In this document: piece by piece, positions 36,542-48,200 of the stretch
Layout: every line of letters starts with the position of its first letter
Numbering within the stretch: the first letter of the stretch is position 1
Origin: Haematobia irritans
Lineage: Eukaryota > Arthropoda > Insecta > Diptera > Muscidae
Direction: 5' to 3'
Assembly: GCF_050003625.1 (NCBI RefSeq)
Contig: NC_134399.1
Coordinates: 42,982,671 to 43,046,670 of the forward strand
Length of the DNA stretch: 64,000 nucleotides
Position numbers and translations under genes: made by a program
The notes under the pieces: model-generated
What the model was told of the DNA's origin: nothing
The model's input: only the letters and a program-made list of their open reading frames with translations
Databases searched by the model: none

Positions 36542-36869
36542 CCTAACACCGTAAATGGTTTGATGTGCTCAGTAGCCAATTTCCCATCTTTTTACGTTTA
36601 TTGTCTGTGATCAAAACCAAAGATTATAGAAGAGGAAGATGGGAGATTGGCTACTGAGCACATCAAACCATTTACCACATTAGTTTAATACTCGAACCAA
36701 ACGCGTATACGACAAATATTGACATAGCATTAAAATACAAATAAAAAGAAATTAAGAGCACGAAATAAATGTCCATAAAGGGGAAAATGTATTTTTTTTT
36801 GTTGTTGCCCAAAATTTAACATTTTTTCATTTTTATTACATTTTTCATTTAAAAAATAAAAACGAAAAA
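36357..36869. repeat. Large foldback (inverted repeat of ~220-bp arms)
   Basis: 36357-36580 pairs with 36646-36869, centred near 36613. Paired blocks include GTATACGCATTTGGTTCG/CGAACCAAACGCGTATAC and TTTGATGTGCTCAGTAGCCA/TGGCTACTGAGCACATCAAA. Identity is high but not perfect. The unit recurs as fragments elsewhere. Confidence 0.75.
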
Positions 36870-37350
36870 CAACTAAAAGATTACAAACATGTATTAAACT
36901 AATCTGGTAAATGCAACATTTGGTATGACGCAAGCCAAACTTCCATCTTCCTCAAATCGATAATCTTTGATCAAAACCAAAGACAATAAACTCTAGGAAG
37001 ATAGGAAATTAGCTACTGAGGAGATCAAACCATTTACCGTGTTAGTTTCATACTCGAACCAAACGCGTATACGACAAGTATTTACATAGCATTAAAATGC
37101 AAATAAAAATAAATTAAGTGCACGAAATAAATTTCCTTAAAAGGGAAAATGTAATTTTTTTGTTGTTGCCTAAAATTTAACATTGTTTCATTAAGAAAAT
37201 TAAGATTTTCATTTAAAAACTAAAAACGAAAAACAAATAAAAAATTACAAACATGTATGGAACTAACATGGTAAATGCAACATTTAGTATGACGCAAGGC
37301 AATTTCCTATCTTCCTCAAGTTTATTGTCTTTGATCAAAACAACCAACAG
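36870..37350. repeat. Foldback-family direct repeats
   Basis: CTCGAACCAAACGCGTATAC occurs at 36692 and again about 361 bp later (37053), followed by the same AAATGCAAATAAA arm. A further partial unit reaches 37350, and a related fragment is at 57630-57830. Confidence 0.65.
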
Positions 37351-37439
37351 CGTAAAAGACGCAATAACAAACACAAACAATCATACGAGATATACACAAA
37401 ATGTCTCTACAAACCCCTTCACATTTCATTGCTCTCTTC

Positions 37440-37772
37440 CTGCTTAATTTTCCTGTATCACATTTTTTGATTAGTTGAAACTCTATCTACAGGATAAGAT
37501 AAATATATTCCAAATTTACGAGGAATCTATAAAAAATCACATACAGCCCTCAAGGATTATATTAACTAATTTTTATTCTACTTTCTCTAAAATTTTCAAT
37601 GTGAGGAAAAATACTCCAACTTATAATAAAAAGGGAAATAAGCTGTAGGAAGCCATCATACGAATCGGTGGTGTGGTTAAGTTAATTTTTACTACAAAAA
37701 TTTTTTTCCATACAAAAATTTTTCTTGGTAAATTGTCCACATTTCGTAGTAAGATTTTTATATTGCCTATGT
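37440..37772. mobile_element. CACTGAAAAAAC-family MITE, left fragment
   Basis: TTTTTTTCCATACAAAAATT and CTTGGTAAATTGTCCAC resemble 58290-58345 in the 54240-58609 copy. It is cut by the CACCCAG MITE and resumes at 40366. Confidence 0.45.
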
Positions 37773-38574
37773 ACACCCAGAAAAAAGTGACCCCTTCTTT
37801 AAGTTAAAATGAACTCATTGTGAAGAAAGTTGAACTTCGTATAGCGCCAAAGACATTTTTATTTGTTTGAACGATGTGATTTTCGTAGAAATTAGCTGCA
37901 TTCCATATATTAGTTAACATTTTCCTATATTTATTTACCACTATACTATAGAAAAATATGTAACTGAGTTGAATTCATATATGGAATGATTTTATTGAAC
38001 TTTTTTCATTCATTTCGATAAATCTTACATATTTGTTGTAAACCTTTTACTTCAAAATTAGAACTGCTTATCTTCGTTTTTAAATCCAATTTTATTTATT
38101 TATATAGGCAATTTTTCTTCAATAAAAGACATGTTTTATTAATATATTAAATATATTTATTAAGAACCAACAGCATCGAAAGATTAGTTTATTATTCCAC
38201 TATTTCCAATTTCCATGTTATGTTATCAACTGTAAAACGTAATTTTTTTCTTCTTCTTGTACCTTTCACTTTTAATACACACAAAAAAATAATTCTTTCC
38301 TCCCAAACGAAATTTGAGGCCAACAAAGTTCGTTTCTCTTTTGCTTTTCGCTGTAAGGAAGTGTATTTGGTAGAAAAGTATATACTTTTTGTGATAAACG
38401 ATTTCTTAAAGACAAATTCAAAAAAAAACATTGTTTTCTTGCTAATTTAATTGCATTTTCCCTCATATCTTTCTCACATCCACGAGGTTTTTTTTAGTTC
38501 TTAACACCTTTTCCTGTAATACCAACAATGTAGAAGAACTTATACGATTGTATACATTTTTATAAATTTTTTAC

Positions 38575-38648
38575 CTTTCGCCTGGACGGAGAATCGAACC
38601 GCGGACCATGCACTTTGTAAGCCAACACACTAACCACTGAGCTATGTA
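38575..38648 (-). repeat. tRNA-like head with intact A and B boxes
   Basis: Minus strand: A box TAGCTCAGTGG (38634-38644), B box GGTTCGATTCT (38590-38600), identical to the plus head at 21487-21563. Confidence 0.7.
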
Positions 38649-38765
38649 CCTGTTATGGTCATCAATAGATAAATATATGGAATAAGTTATATTTATATAG
38701 CATAGCTTGCGGCGCCCACGAACCGAATAAACAAAGTTTATTTAACAGAAACAAACATTTAGCTT

Positions 38766-38840
38766 GGCACCGTGGAGCAGTGGTTGCTACGTCCGACTTG
38801 CATGCCAAGGGTCGTGGGTTCGATCCCTGCTTCGACCAAA
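38766..38840 (+). repeat. tRNA-like head with intact A and B boxes
   Basis: A box TGGAGCAGTGG (38773-38783), B box GGTTCGATCCC (38817-38827), identical to the minus head at 21300-21378. Confidence 0.7.
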
Positions 38841-38924
38841 GTTTTTTTGTTTTTTTTTACATATATCCCAGATATGTTCGGAAGATTCCGAAAAAATGTT
38901 CAACATTACATTGTAGTATATATT

Positions 38925-39269
38925 GGGAGCCACCGTGGTGTAATCGTTAGCATGCCCGCCTTGCATACACAAGGTCATGGGTTCGATTCCTGCTACGACC
39001 GAACACCAAAAAGTTTTTCAGCGGTGGATTATCCCACCTTAGTAATGCTGGTGACATTTCTGAGGGTTTCAAAGCTTCTCTAAGTGGTTTCACTGCAATG
39101 TGGAACGCCGTTCGGACTCGGCTATAAAAAGGAGGTCCCTTGTCATTGAGCTTAACATGGAATCGGGCAGCACTCAGTGATAAGAGAGAAGTATCACAAT
39201 GGACTGAACAGTCTAAGTGAACTTGATTCATCGGGATGCCACATAACCTAACCTAACCTAACCTAACCC
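38925..39269 (+). mobile_element. tRNA-derived SINE, full length, (AACCT)n tail
   Basis: A tRNA-like head (GTGGTGTAATCGTTAGCATG, B box GGTTCGATTCC at 38979-38990) leads into a ~250-bp body and a tail of AACCT repeats. AGTATAT flanks both sides (38915-38921, 39270-39276), a target duplication. The interrupted arm joins cleanly when compared with 21200-21245. Confidence 0.85.
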
Positions 39270-40365
39270 AGTATATTAAATTTTGAACTGTAAAATGTGT
39301 CTTATTAGAGACCTAAAGTCAGAAAAGAACAGTGTTTGATATAAACGAAATGGACTGTGTTGTTGTTTCAAAAATAACTTTTTTTAGTGAAAAAATAAAA
39401 ATTTTGTAACAAACGAATTTTTTTGGTGATAAAAGTTTAAAATTTTCGAAGCAATTCAAAAAACTCTAACAAAAGAAAAACGTTTTCGGTACACATTTTC
39501 CAAACGTTTTTTTTCTTTGCGTGTAAGTTACTGCATAATGATTTTGTCCTCCTTTTACAATTTCAATGCCTACAAATATCAAAAATCATAAACCAATTTT
39601 TTCACAAAAGGTTATCTTCCTGAATTTTACCCGATTTTCTTTCTTTGTACACAATCACGAATATTGATATTTAGACTTATTGTTTGTTATTTATGTTTAA
39701 TAATTTTCAAAAAACGAAAATTTTTCTCACTAATTTAAAATAACAAATATTTTATATATTTTATTTGTTATTTATTATATTATTTTACTATATTATTTTT
39801 TAACTATCTCTCCATATACCATAACAACGCGATTCCAACTAAAAAACAACCCACGCGCAAACATATCGATTACATCGATGACAGGTATCGATTACAGGTA
39901 GGCAAAAGAGAAATAGGAAAATTTCCTATATTCTTACAAGTATGTTTCCTTAAGTGTTGAAAGGATTGAATACTTCTTAGTACGAATGAACTAAAATATT
40001 TTTCTATGCCAAGTGTTATTCGTATGTATGATGAGCTTTCTATAATAAAGGAAGTCAGAATTATCATTTTATAAGAAACTTGGTTTTAGTTATTTATTTT
40101 TACGAATGCTTTGTTATCAGTGAATAAAATTTTCTTGTTCTGTAGTAAATTCTTATACCCAGCGAAGAAAACAGTATTAGTAAAATTCCATTCCTTATTC
40201 TCGTTAATGAACTATTCCTAACTGCTTTCAGTTTAGGATTTTTTTACTGTAACAAGTAAATTTTATTATATCACACAAACATTTAACTGAATGGAAATAA
40301 AACGGCTAAACTATATTGATGAACATTTTTTCCTTTAGTTTCGAAGACACTTTTTTCTGGGTGTA

Positions 40366-40612
40366 TTTTTAGAATACAATCAACGATGCATTAGCTACTG
40401 TGTTGGAAATTTAATTAAGGAAAAATCCATCCCATTTCGTAGTTAATGAACTAAAAACTGAAATTTAATAAGTTTTCCTTTAGCGAAGTTAATTTTCGTT
40501 GTGGTTACGAAAAATAAACTATCACAGTAAATTTTTTGAACTAAGTGGAAGTTAAAATGGTCCATAAATTTACAAGACACTTGTTTTCCTCTGTACTCTT
40601 TATATATACCGA
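40366..40612. mobile_element. CACTGAAAAAAC-family MITE, right fragment
   Basis: GTTAATTTTCGTTGTGGTTA, CGAAAAATAAACTA and TTTACAAGACACTTGTTTTC align with 58500-58609. Confidence 0.5.
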
Positions 40613-40712
40613 TTTAACTTTTTGAGGGAATAGAAGGCGCACTGACCATCCAAATTGCACGAAACTAAATGTAAAATTTCCCGATTTTACATCTCGTGCT
40701 CAATTGAGTTAT

Positions 40713-40790
40713 AAAAATAAACGTTTATAACAAAAAGTATATACTTTTCTTCCATACAAACTTCCTTACAGCGAAAAGCAAATGGGAAAC
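40713..40790. mobile_element. Fragment of tRNA-headed MITE arm
   Basis: CAAAAAGTATATACTTTTCT and CAGCGAAAAGCAAATGGGAA match the arm at 21745-21835. Confidence 0.6.
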
Positions 40791-41960
40791 GATATTTGCA
40801 GCCGGATAAGATGTTTTTCTACAAATCTATGGATTTCCGTTTTTATTGTGTTCAGTTTTATGTCTCGGTGGAGGACACTATTTCGGACACATCATGGAGC
40901 GTTTACTGCGCTTCTTATCACTTTGTTTTGCAAACTTTGTTGGCGGCACATCCCCATAGTTCAATGCTACATATTTTTATTGATAAAGGTTTGAATTTTT
41001 CGAAGAAAAAACTTGTAAAAAATAACAAGGTTTGCGTTACCCGTTTTCTAACTTATAACTTATTATCTCGTTTGAGAAATTACTTCAAATATTTTTCTGG
41101 AAACCAAGTCAACTATTTTGGGCAACCCTATTGTAGAAAATTTATGATTTCATGAATAGGCACTCAGTTTTAGAAGTGATTAAAATAAGACAAGTATTCC
41201 ATCACTTTAATTGGACCAGTTAGTGGTTGTATTTCAAACCATTTTTGTAATATGATAATCGACATTCTGCGGATATGAAGAGAGCCAACAAAAAATTGAC
41301 ACTTTCTTATTTCTCGAACATTGACTTACCCTTTGATATTAAACTCGAGGCGACAAACCAATTGGTGTCCATTCGAAGTGGAGTTGCATTGATCCCCGTA
41401 ATTAACTAATTTGTCAAGTGTGTTCAGCAAAGCACAAAGGACTTTAATTTTATGGTTTATGGTTGTGACAACATCTTTTCGGGCCTTTTCCTTCCTTACT
41501 AAACAAATAACGCCAGAAACACTGAACCATGTCATGTCAAGAGAAATTGCCGGGATGGCATTGGGTGGAGAACTATGACAACTCCGGATGAGGCATTTAC
41601 CGAAATCGAGATGGTTGCTGAGGTTTTGTATTACCATCGAATGCTAATAAATCTTAGCCCAATTTATTCCAAAGACATTTGAATTTCAATGAGACACCAG
41701 TGAACAAAGGGCATTAGTGTATCTCAAACGACCCCAAAAAAGATCTGTCAAATTTAAACAAGGACAATAAATGTAGGATTGACTATTCATTTAGGCAACA
41801 TCGTTCACATTCAGTGGTACAACTTTTCCTCTAACTTTCTGGCACTAAACAAAGATGTGACTGAATAACAAAACAAATACAAACGAATGACCATTTTTGT
41901 TCTCCTTTCCAGACCAAAACCCATATTTGAAAAATGTGAAAATATTTGCAATGATTTTTT
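40791..41960. other. Apparently single-copy region with one candidate exon
   Basis: No repeat from this window. It includes a 119-codon plus ORF (40796-41155) without recognisable domains and the minus-strand candidate exon at 41330-41637. Confidence 0.4.
41330..41637 (-). CDS. Candidate host exon of unknown function
   Basis: A minus-strand frame from ATG (41637) reads MVIQNLSNHLDFGKCLIRSC onward and ends ...CRLEFNIK followed by a strong donor (AAAGG|GTAAGT at 41330/41329). Composition is more balanced than nearby ORFs, with several cysteines. An in-frame TAG lies just upstream of the ATG and could be part of a TTATTAG acceptor, so the exon might be internal. No downstream exon is recognised before the MITE at 40363, and no family is recognised. 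Confidence 0.3.
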
Positions 41961-42338
41961 ATAACACCCACCATAAAATGGTGGGTGCTGGTCCAAACAA
42001 AATAGGGTCACTTTTTATGTACAAAAACCATAAGTTAATTTTATTACTTAGATCAAAATGTTTGGTTTCTTGAAATTATGCCTAGTACCGTGTCTCTCCA
42101 AATGCTATAGTCTGCTTCCCATAGAAGTATGAGGCGTAATATGTAATGATGAATGAAATTGCAACAACTAATGCAAATATTTTACTATTATAGCAACCAC
42201 TGAACGTGGAATGGTGTGGGTAACATAATTTCATGACACAATTTTTGGATTAGATTTTAAACATACATATGTATTTACCAATAAATCTTATTTTGGGACA
42301 AAGTTCGTGACTCAATTTCTTGTCCGGTCGCTGTATAT
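41961..42338 (+). mobile_element. Helentron-like 5' end, split by the LTR element
   Basis: CACCCACCAT-AAA-ATGGTGGGTG (41965-41987) is a perfect 10-bp hairpin, equivalent to the 5' hairpins of the other families. The element breaks at CTGTATAT, where the LTR element inserted, and resumes at 53803. Confidence 0.5.
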
Positions 42339-45162
42339 TGTAATGAACACACAGTGTTTATAAATAATTTTCCTTGGAAAATATCATGTCCTAATCTCTA
42401 AGAGTCATGAACTGGGGAGGACTTCGGGAGCCTTTAAAACTAGCTAATCAGTCAGTGCAGTGGGTTCGTGTCCTGCCATTTCATACTCAATTTTCCCACA
42501 TTACAATAAATATTATATAGACTCCCTTTTTATTTAAAAAAATATAATACTGGAGGGACCAAATGATGCTAAAGATACTGAAAAAAAACTAAGCCCTGAA
42601 ATTCTAGCATCACTATTTTTCTGAATCTGACTGAAAAACAAAATGGATTGACGAATGAATGATCAACTACAAACTCAAGACATCTCCTGGTCTTATTTAG
42701 AGAGCCTGGCCTCACAACCCACCCTAACCTTTGGTCCTAAAGGCTTAATTTCATAGAACCCCATATCCGAAATTTTAGCAACCGACTACTTCACCATCGT
42801 TGTAGGAAAACACAAGAAATTATTTACCAATTCATGTTGACAGAATGTACATCTTATTTATTAACCAAAAAAATTCAAAAGATGGAAAATAAGATTTCAG
42901 TAATAAAAATTATCATTAAATATACCATACTAATTTTTGAAATATAAAATTTTTTTAGAATAGTAATAAAAAAATCAAAAGAGATTAAGGAAATAATTAA
43001 ATCTATATAATTGTGAACAACTAATGCAGTGAATCAAATATATCATTTGTAGGGTATTTCATGGAATGCAATTTATGAATGAATTTATCACAACAAAATA
43101 AAAAAAAAAGAAATGAAACGGTTATATGATTTTGCTATGCATCAAAACTCGTAAGAAAGAAATTCGTTGAAAATTAATCAAGAACAAGCATAGTGAAGCA
43201 AATAGAAACAGAAAAAAATAACATTTCATTCATAACAAGAGAGCCTACATAAATGATAATCGGAGAGTAATGTATAACACTTCAACATAGAGTATGACAC
43301 TTTATCAACAATTTACACATTCATTCATTACTCTTCGATCATCATTTATTTTTTCAATGCTAGTAGTCACGATAATGAAGTTCAAAATGTAATTATGTAT
43401 GTAGCAATATAGCTAGTTATGACATACTCACGTTTCGATCAATGACTGCAGAGGCCTCCTTAGTTTTTTGTTCGACGTGCTGTTGCTAGAGGTTTAAAGG
43501 GTAAAGGGGTTGTTGTTTTGGAATGATGATTTTTGCGTTAGGATTTTTTTCTTATTCCAATGAACTTCACATTTTTTGACTAGCGTTGAAATACTTACAT
43601 ATGCTAATTAAACTTAACTAATGTTGATGCTGTTTAATTTTACTTAATTCATGCCAAATGATAATTAAATTCAGGATATTTGTTTTTTTATGATGATTCG
43701 TAGAGAGTTACTCTTTAGATTTTGCGTTATCAATGAAATGATTACATTTCAACGACACGACGATGGAGTTTTCAAAACTTTATACTGGCTTATGAGAAAC
43801 ACATATAATATTTTCTACGAATTTTCCATAGAACCGTCACGATTTTCGAAGACTAATATCCGATATGGTAAAATTTAGTCCACCAGGTGAAAATAAATTA
43901 ATAAATAATTTTTGTCTCGTCGATGATGCAACAATTACGTTTTGCTGCCTTCTGGCAGAAATTCATTCACTAAACTGGCGAGTTGATGTTGATGAAAAAA
44001 TGGAGATGAAGATCAATGCAACTAGAATAACGCAGCATCCCCACGAACATTAAGAGTGTAGTTCTTCTGGTGGTTTTTTGAAAAGCTTTGTGTAGATTTA
44101 AATCAACTTCAGTCAAATTTGTAGATGGAAGAAAATAACCACAAGCCGTATTTAGGTAGATTTTATGGATTTTTCCTGGCTTCCAGATTTCATGCAAATT
44201 ACAGGATTTTTTCCGTCTCTCAAAGAAATGTCCACCAAATGACGTCAATAAATTCCAAAAAAATGGGCTCGGAAAATTGCGGCAGCCACGTGGGCCGAAT
44301 TTAATGTGGCCTCTTTTTATTTTTGCGTTTTTTTTGAAGACCAAGAATTTGGAGCTTGCAAATACGAAAATTATGTTGTTTGCCCAAATTCTGTGTATAA
44401 AGGGCCACAAATTTCCGGGCAAGATACTGGAAAACCACATAAAAATTTTGTTAATTTTGCTGCCAAGATTCTTAATGATTTTCCAGAATTTTTGTAAAAA
44501 ATTACCTTTCCTGTTTGTATGGCAGACTTAAATATTTCAAAGGGGAACAATATGAACTTAAAATCTTTTAAGATTTCTTTAATTTTATAAAAAATAATTT
44601 CCACTTTAGTTTCCCATGTTAATCGATTGAAAGCTCAAACAGAAAGGAAGTCGGAGAATCTATCGCTGACTTAATAAAGCTGTAGAATTATCTGTCATAA
44701 GGTTCGAATTACCAATATCGCATGTCTATTAAAGAAATATGGTAGTTGCCACTTTAGCCGTCAGTACAAAAAAAACGCTATTTCAGGAAAGAGCTAACAA
44801 TGCTTATGTGGAATTGTGAAGGAAACTACTTGCCCATTTTTCTTCGGAATTGTTATATTATTTTAATTTATTTTATTTATTTATGAATTTCTGTTATTTA
44901 TGTTATTCATGCTATTTATTCATTTTATTTATTTATTTTATTTTGTTACCTATGTTATTTTATGTATATATTTTATTTCTTTATTTTATTTTATTTATAT
45001 GTTTTAGTTATTCATTTTATTTTATAATTTTCTTATTATATATATATGTTTTTTTTTTTTTTTTAGTTTTATTTTTTCCTAATTTTTCATGAATAAGTAT
45101 TCTAAAAAAATTTTAATAAATAAATTTAAACCATGAAATGTTTGTCTAAGGCGTTCATCACA
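42339..45162 (-). repeat. 3' LTR (2824 bp)
   Basis: Bounded by TG...CA with short imperfect inverted ends TGTAATGAAC and GTTCATCACA. Only three differences from the other LTR were found by eye: one base in the A run near 42872, one A of length near 44768, and A/C near 44524. Confidence 0.95.
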
Positions 45163-45213
45163 AAACCAGATAATACTGGAAGGTACAGAACAGGATTAGC
45201 TGGAAACGAACGC

Positions 45214-48200
45214 CTAGGATCGAATATCCTTTGCGTGAAAAATTCCTAGATCTTTGCCTTCCAAATCTTCAAGAATGTAATAATGATTTCCAACCTTTGC
45301 TCGTATTCGGGCCTTAAGGAAAACTGGCGACAACTTAGCGTTAAATCCTTTCTCCATGCTACTTTGTGCGAAATTCCTCCGGAATACTTCTTGTCCTATT
45401 TTAAATGTGGGTAACCGAGATCGAAGATTGTATTGTTTTTGATTCGTTTCGTATGCCTTTCTAATGTGTTTCCTGATATCCTGCCTCCCATTTTGTAAAA
45501 CATCATCTCTCGTAAGATTTGCACAGGGCTCATCTAACAAGTTCAAATTCTTCAACAAGGCATATGATGACCCATGGGTGATCATGTTGAAACCGAACAA
45601 GGCATGATACGGGGAGGTGTTGATTGTCTGATGGTAAGCATTTCGTAGCGAACAACTAATAGCACTTAATTGCAAATCCCATAATCTATGATCCTTTTTA
45701 AGGTATGCCCTTATACCTGCAATGATCGATCTGTTGACTCTTTCCGAGGCATTAGCCTGCGGTGAGTATATAGCTGTATACATATGGTTCACTCCATAAG
45801 AAGTCAGGAAAGCGTTAAAATTGTTTGCTTTAAACTGACTACCATTATCGCTAACGATTGTTTCTGGGACTCCATAAATATGAAATATCTGTTTTTCCAA
45901 AAATTCTTGAATCACCGAGGCAGTAAATTTTCGAACTGGACACAACCAATGAAACTTTGAATGGTGGTCAAGCACTATCAACAAGCCAATAAATCCAGAT
46001 CTACTCCGGGGATAGGGTCCCAGGAGGTCAACGTAGAATCGTTGAAATGGTCTTATCGATATAGCTTGATATCCCATTGGAGGACGCAGGACCTGATTCG
46101 GGTGTTTAGACATTTTGCATATTTCACATGACTTAACATAGTTGCGAACGTCTCGCACCATTCCAGGCCAGTAAAATAATCGGCGAATCAGTTCAAGCGT
46201 TTTAAAAGTACCACCATGAGAGCTTAAAGGGGAGTCATGGGCTCTTCGCATAAGCTGTGAACGCAAATGCAAAGGAATCCAGAGCTTCCATGCTTGCCTC
46301 TCCTGACTCTCATCTCCGGTGTAGTGTTCAGTGCGTATATAAACATATTTGTCCACAATCTTAATATCCGGATATTTTTCCGAATTTTCTGTCACTTTCT
46401 TTTGAAGTTCAAGATAGTCATCATCATCAAAGTGAGTGGATGACAAGTCCACTTCCGGTCCAATTGATTCAAGCGAGCATATCTCACCCTCAAACATCCT
46501 TGATAAAGCATCTGGTACGATATGTTCCTTGCCTTTACGGTGGCTTACCGTGAATTTATAGGACTGTAGTTCCAACGTCCACCTAGCTAACCTACCGCTC
46601 AGATTTTGTTGTCGCATTAGCCATACGAGACTGGCATGGTCCGTTACGACTTCAAAATCTTGCATTTCAACGTAACATCTGAATTTCCTAATGGCTTCGA
46701 TTGCTGCTAAGCACTCCCTCTCGGTGACGCTGTAATTGCGTTGTGCTGAGTTCAACTTTCGGCTCATATAAGCAATAGGCCGCTCGTTTTGCTCGTCGTC
46801 TAGTTGAACCAGCACAGCGCCTACGCCATAGTCACTGGCGTCACAGTGGATATAGAATTTCCTGTTGAAATCCGGATTAATCAAAACTGGAGCGGTGGTT
46901 AGCAGGGATTTAATTTTCTGAAATGCCAATTCAGCCTCAGTTGTCCATACGAACTTCTTTTTGGTAGATAGCACTTCGGTAATGGGAAATACAACGGATG
47001 AAAAGTTTTCAATGAAGCGGCGGTACCATCCTGCAAGTCCAAGAAATCCGCGGACTTGTTTCAAATTCTTCGGTACCGGCCACTTCACAATTGCACTTAC
47101 CTTTTCAGGATCTGTTGAAATTCCACCATTACCTATGACATAGCCCAGGTAGTTAACCCTTGTTACACAAAATTTACTCTTAGATACGTTAAGTGTAAGA
47201 TTTGCTCTTCTAAATTGGGACGCAATTCTAATAAGAACTTCTAAGTGAGTCTCAAAATCTTCTGATACGATAACTAGATCGTCAAGATAGCCAAATACGC
47301 TGTGGCGAAGATCACTTGGAATGATTTCGTCCATCAGCCTACACATTGTTTGGGGGGCGTTGCATAACCCGAAGGGCATAACAACAAACTGATATAGCGG
47401 CCTCCCCGGAATGGTAAACGCTGTGTAGGCCTTGGACTTATCATCCAATGCGATCTGCCAATAGGCATCTTTCAGATCCAGTTTCGATATCAGATGAGCC
47501 TTAGGGAGTCTTGCAAAAATCCCTTCAATAGAAGGTAAGGGATATGCATCCTTTCTGGTAACAAGGTTGAGTTTCCTAGCATCTAGACATAGCCTAACTT
47601 TGTTAGGTTTTAGCACTAGACGCATAGGAGAACTCCATTCAGAATTCGACGGCTCAATAACGCCTAAGGAAAGCATCCTATCTACTTCCTTATAAATCAC
47701 CTTTTCCACGGCGGGAGAAACAGGGTAAAAACGTTGTTTTACCGGGGTCGCATTACCCACATCAATGGAATGTTTTATGAAAGATGTTCGCCCTAAACCT
47801 TGCTTCTCGAAATTCGGGAAAAGGGATATTACAGTATCTAATTGGTGCCTCTGTAAAGTCGAGAGAGGATAATATACATCTATTGGTATTGTAGGAGATG
47901 TATCTTCTACTACTTTCTCTGACGTTACGGATGGTTCAAAAGAAATTTTTGGGATATCTTTCATATCCTTGATGTTAAACATATCCACGGATGCAATTAT
48001 GTTGTCAAAAATCTTGAATACCCTACAAAAATCTATGCCTAATATCAAGCGCTGTGACAGAGATGGTATTATGAATAGCTTGATCCTATTCGTTTGGTTT
48101 TTGAACCTAAGTTCAACGTCTAGCCACCCGATTACCACTTGGGGTTTTCCATCTGCGGTTTTGGCATAAGTTCTAAACTTCACGTAATTGGAAAATTGGG

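Larger units (their letters stand above)
38278..39523. mobile_element. TA-flanked MITE with two divergent tRNA-like heads, copy 2 (inverted)
   Basis: TA (38276-38277), CACACAAAAAAATAATTC ... TTTTTTCTTTGCGTG, TA (39524-39525). The empty counterpart is in copy C of its host MITE at 30432-30433. The two heads (minus 38575-38648, plus 38766-38840) diverge, as in copy 1. A SINE (38925-39269) interrupts one arm. Confidence 0.85.
37774..40363. mobile_element. CACCCAG MITE, copy A, with nested MITE and SINE
   Basis: TA (37772-37773), CACCCAGAAAAAAGTGACCC ... CACTTTTTTCTGGGTG, TA (40364-40365). Perfect terminal inversions of about 18 bp. Interior contains ATCGATTACA motifs and no ORF. A tRNA-headed MITE sits at 38278-39523. 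Confidence 0.85.

Noticed and set aside
39250..39269. Telomeric repeat block
   Set aside because: Only four to five AACCT units, at the end of a SINE with its own target duplication.
40796..41155. 119-codon plus-strand ORF as a host gene
   Set aside because: No domain, and it begins at a decayed MITE arm; I left it as unassigned.
43690..44053. Two 62-codon plus-strand ORFs in the LTR
   Set aside because: Antisense to the element, short and domain-free; repeated only because the LTR is repeated.
44850..45092. 80-codon ORF rich in F, Y, L and I
   Set aside because: Translation of an ATTTTATTT-rich LTR segment.
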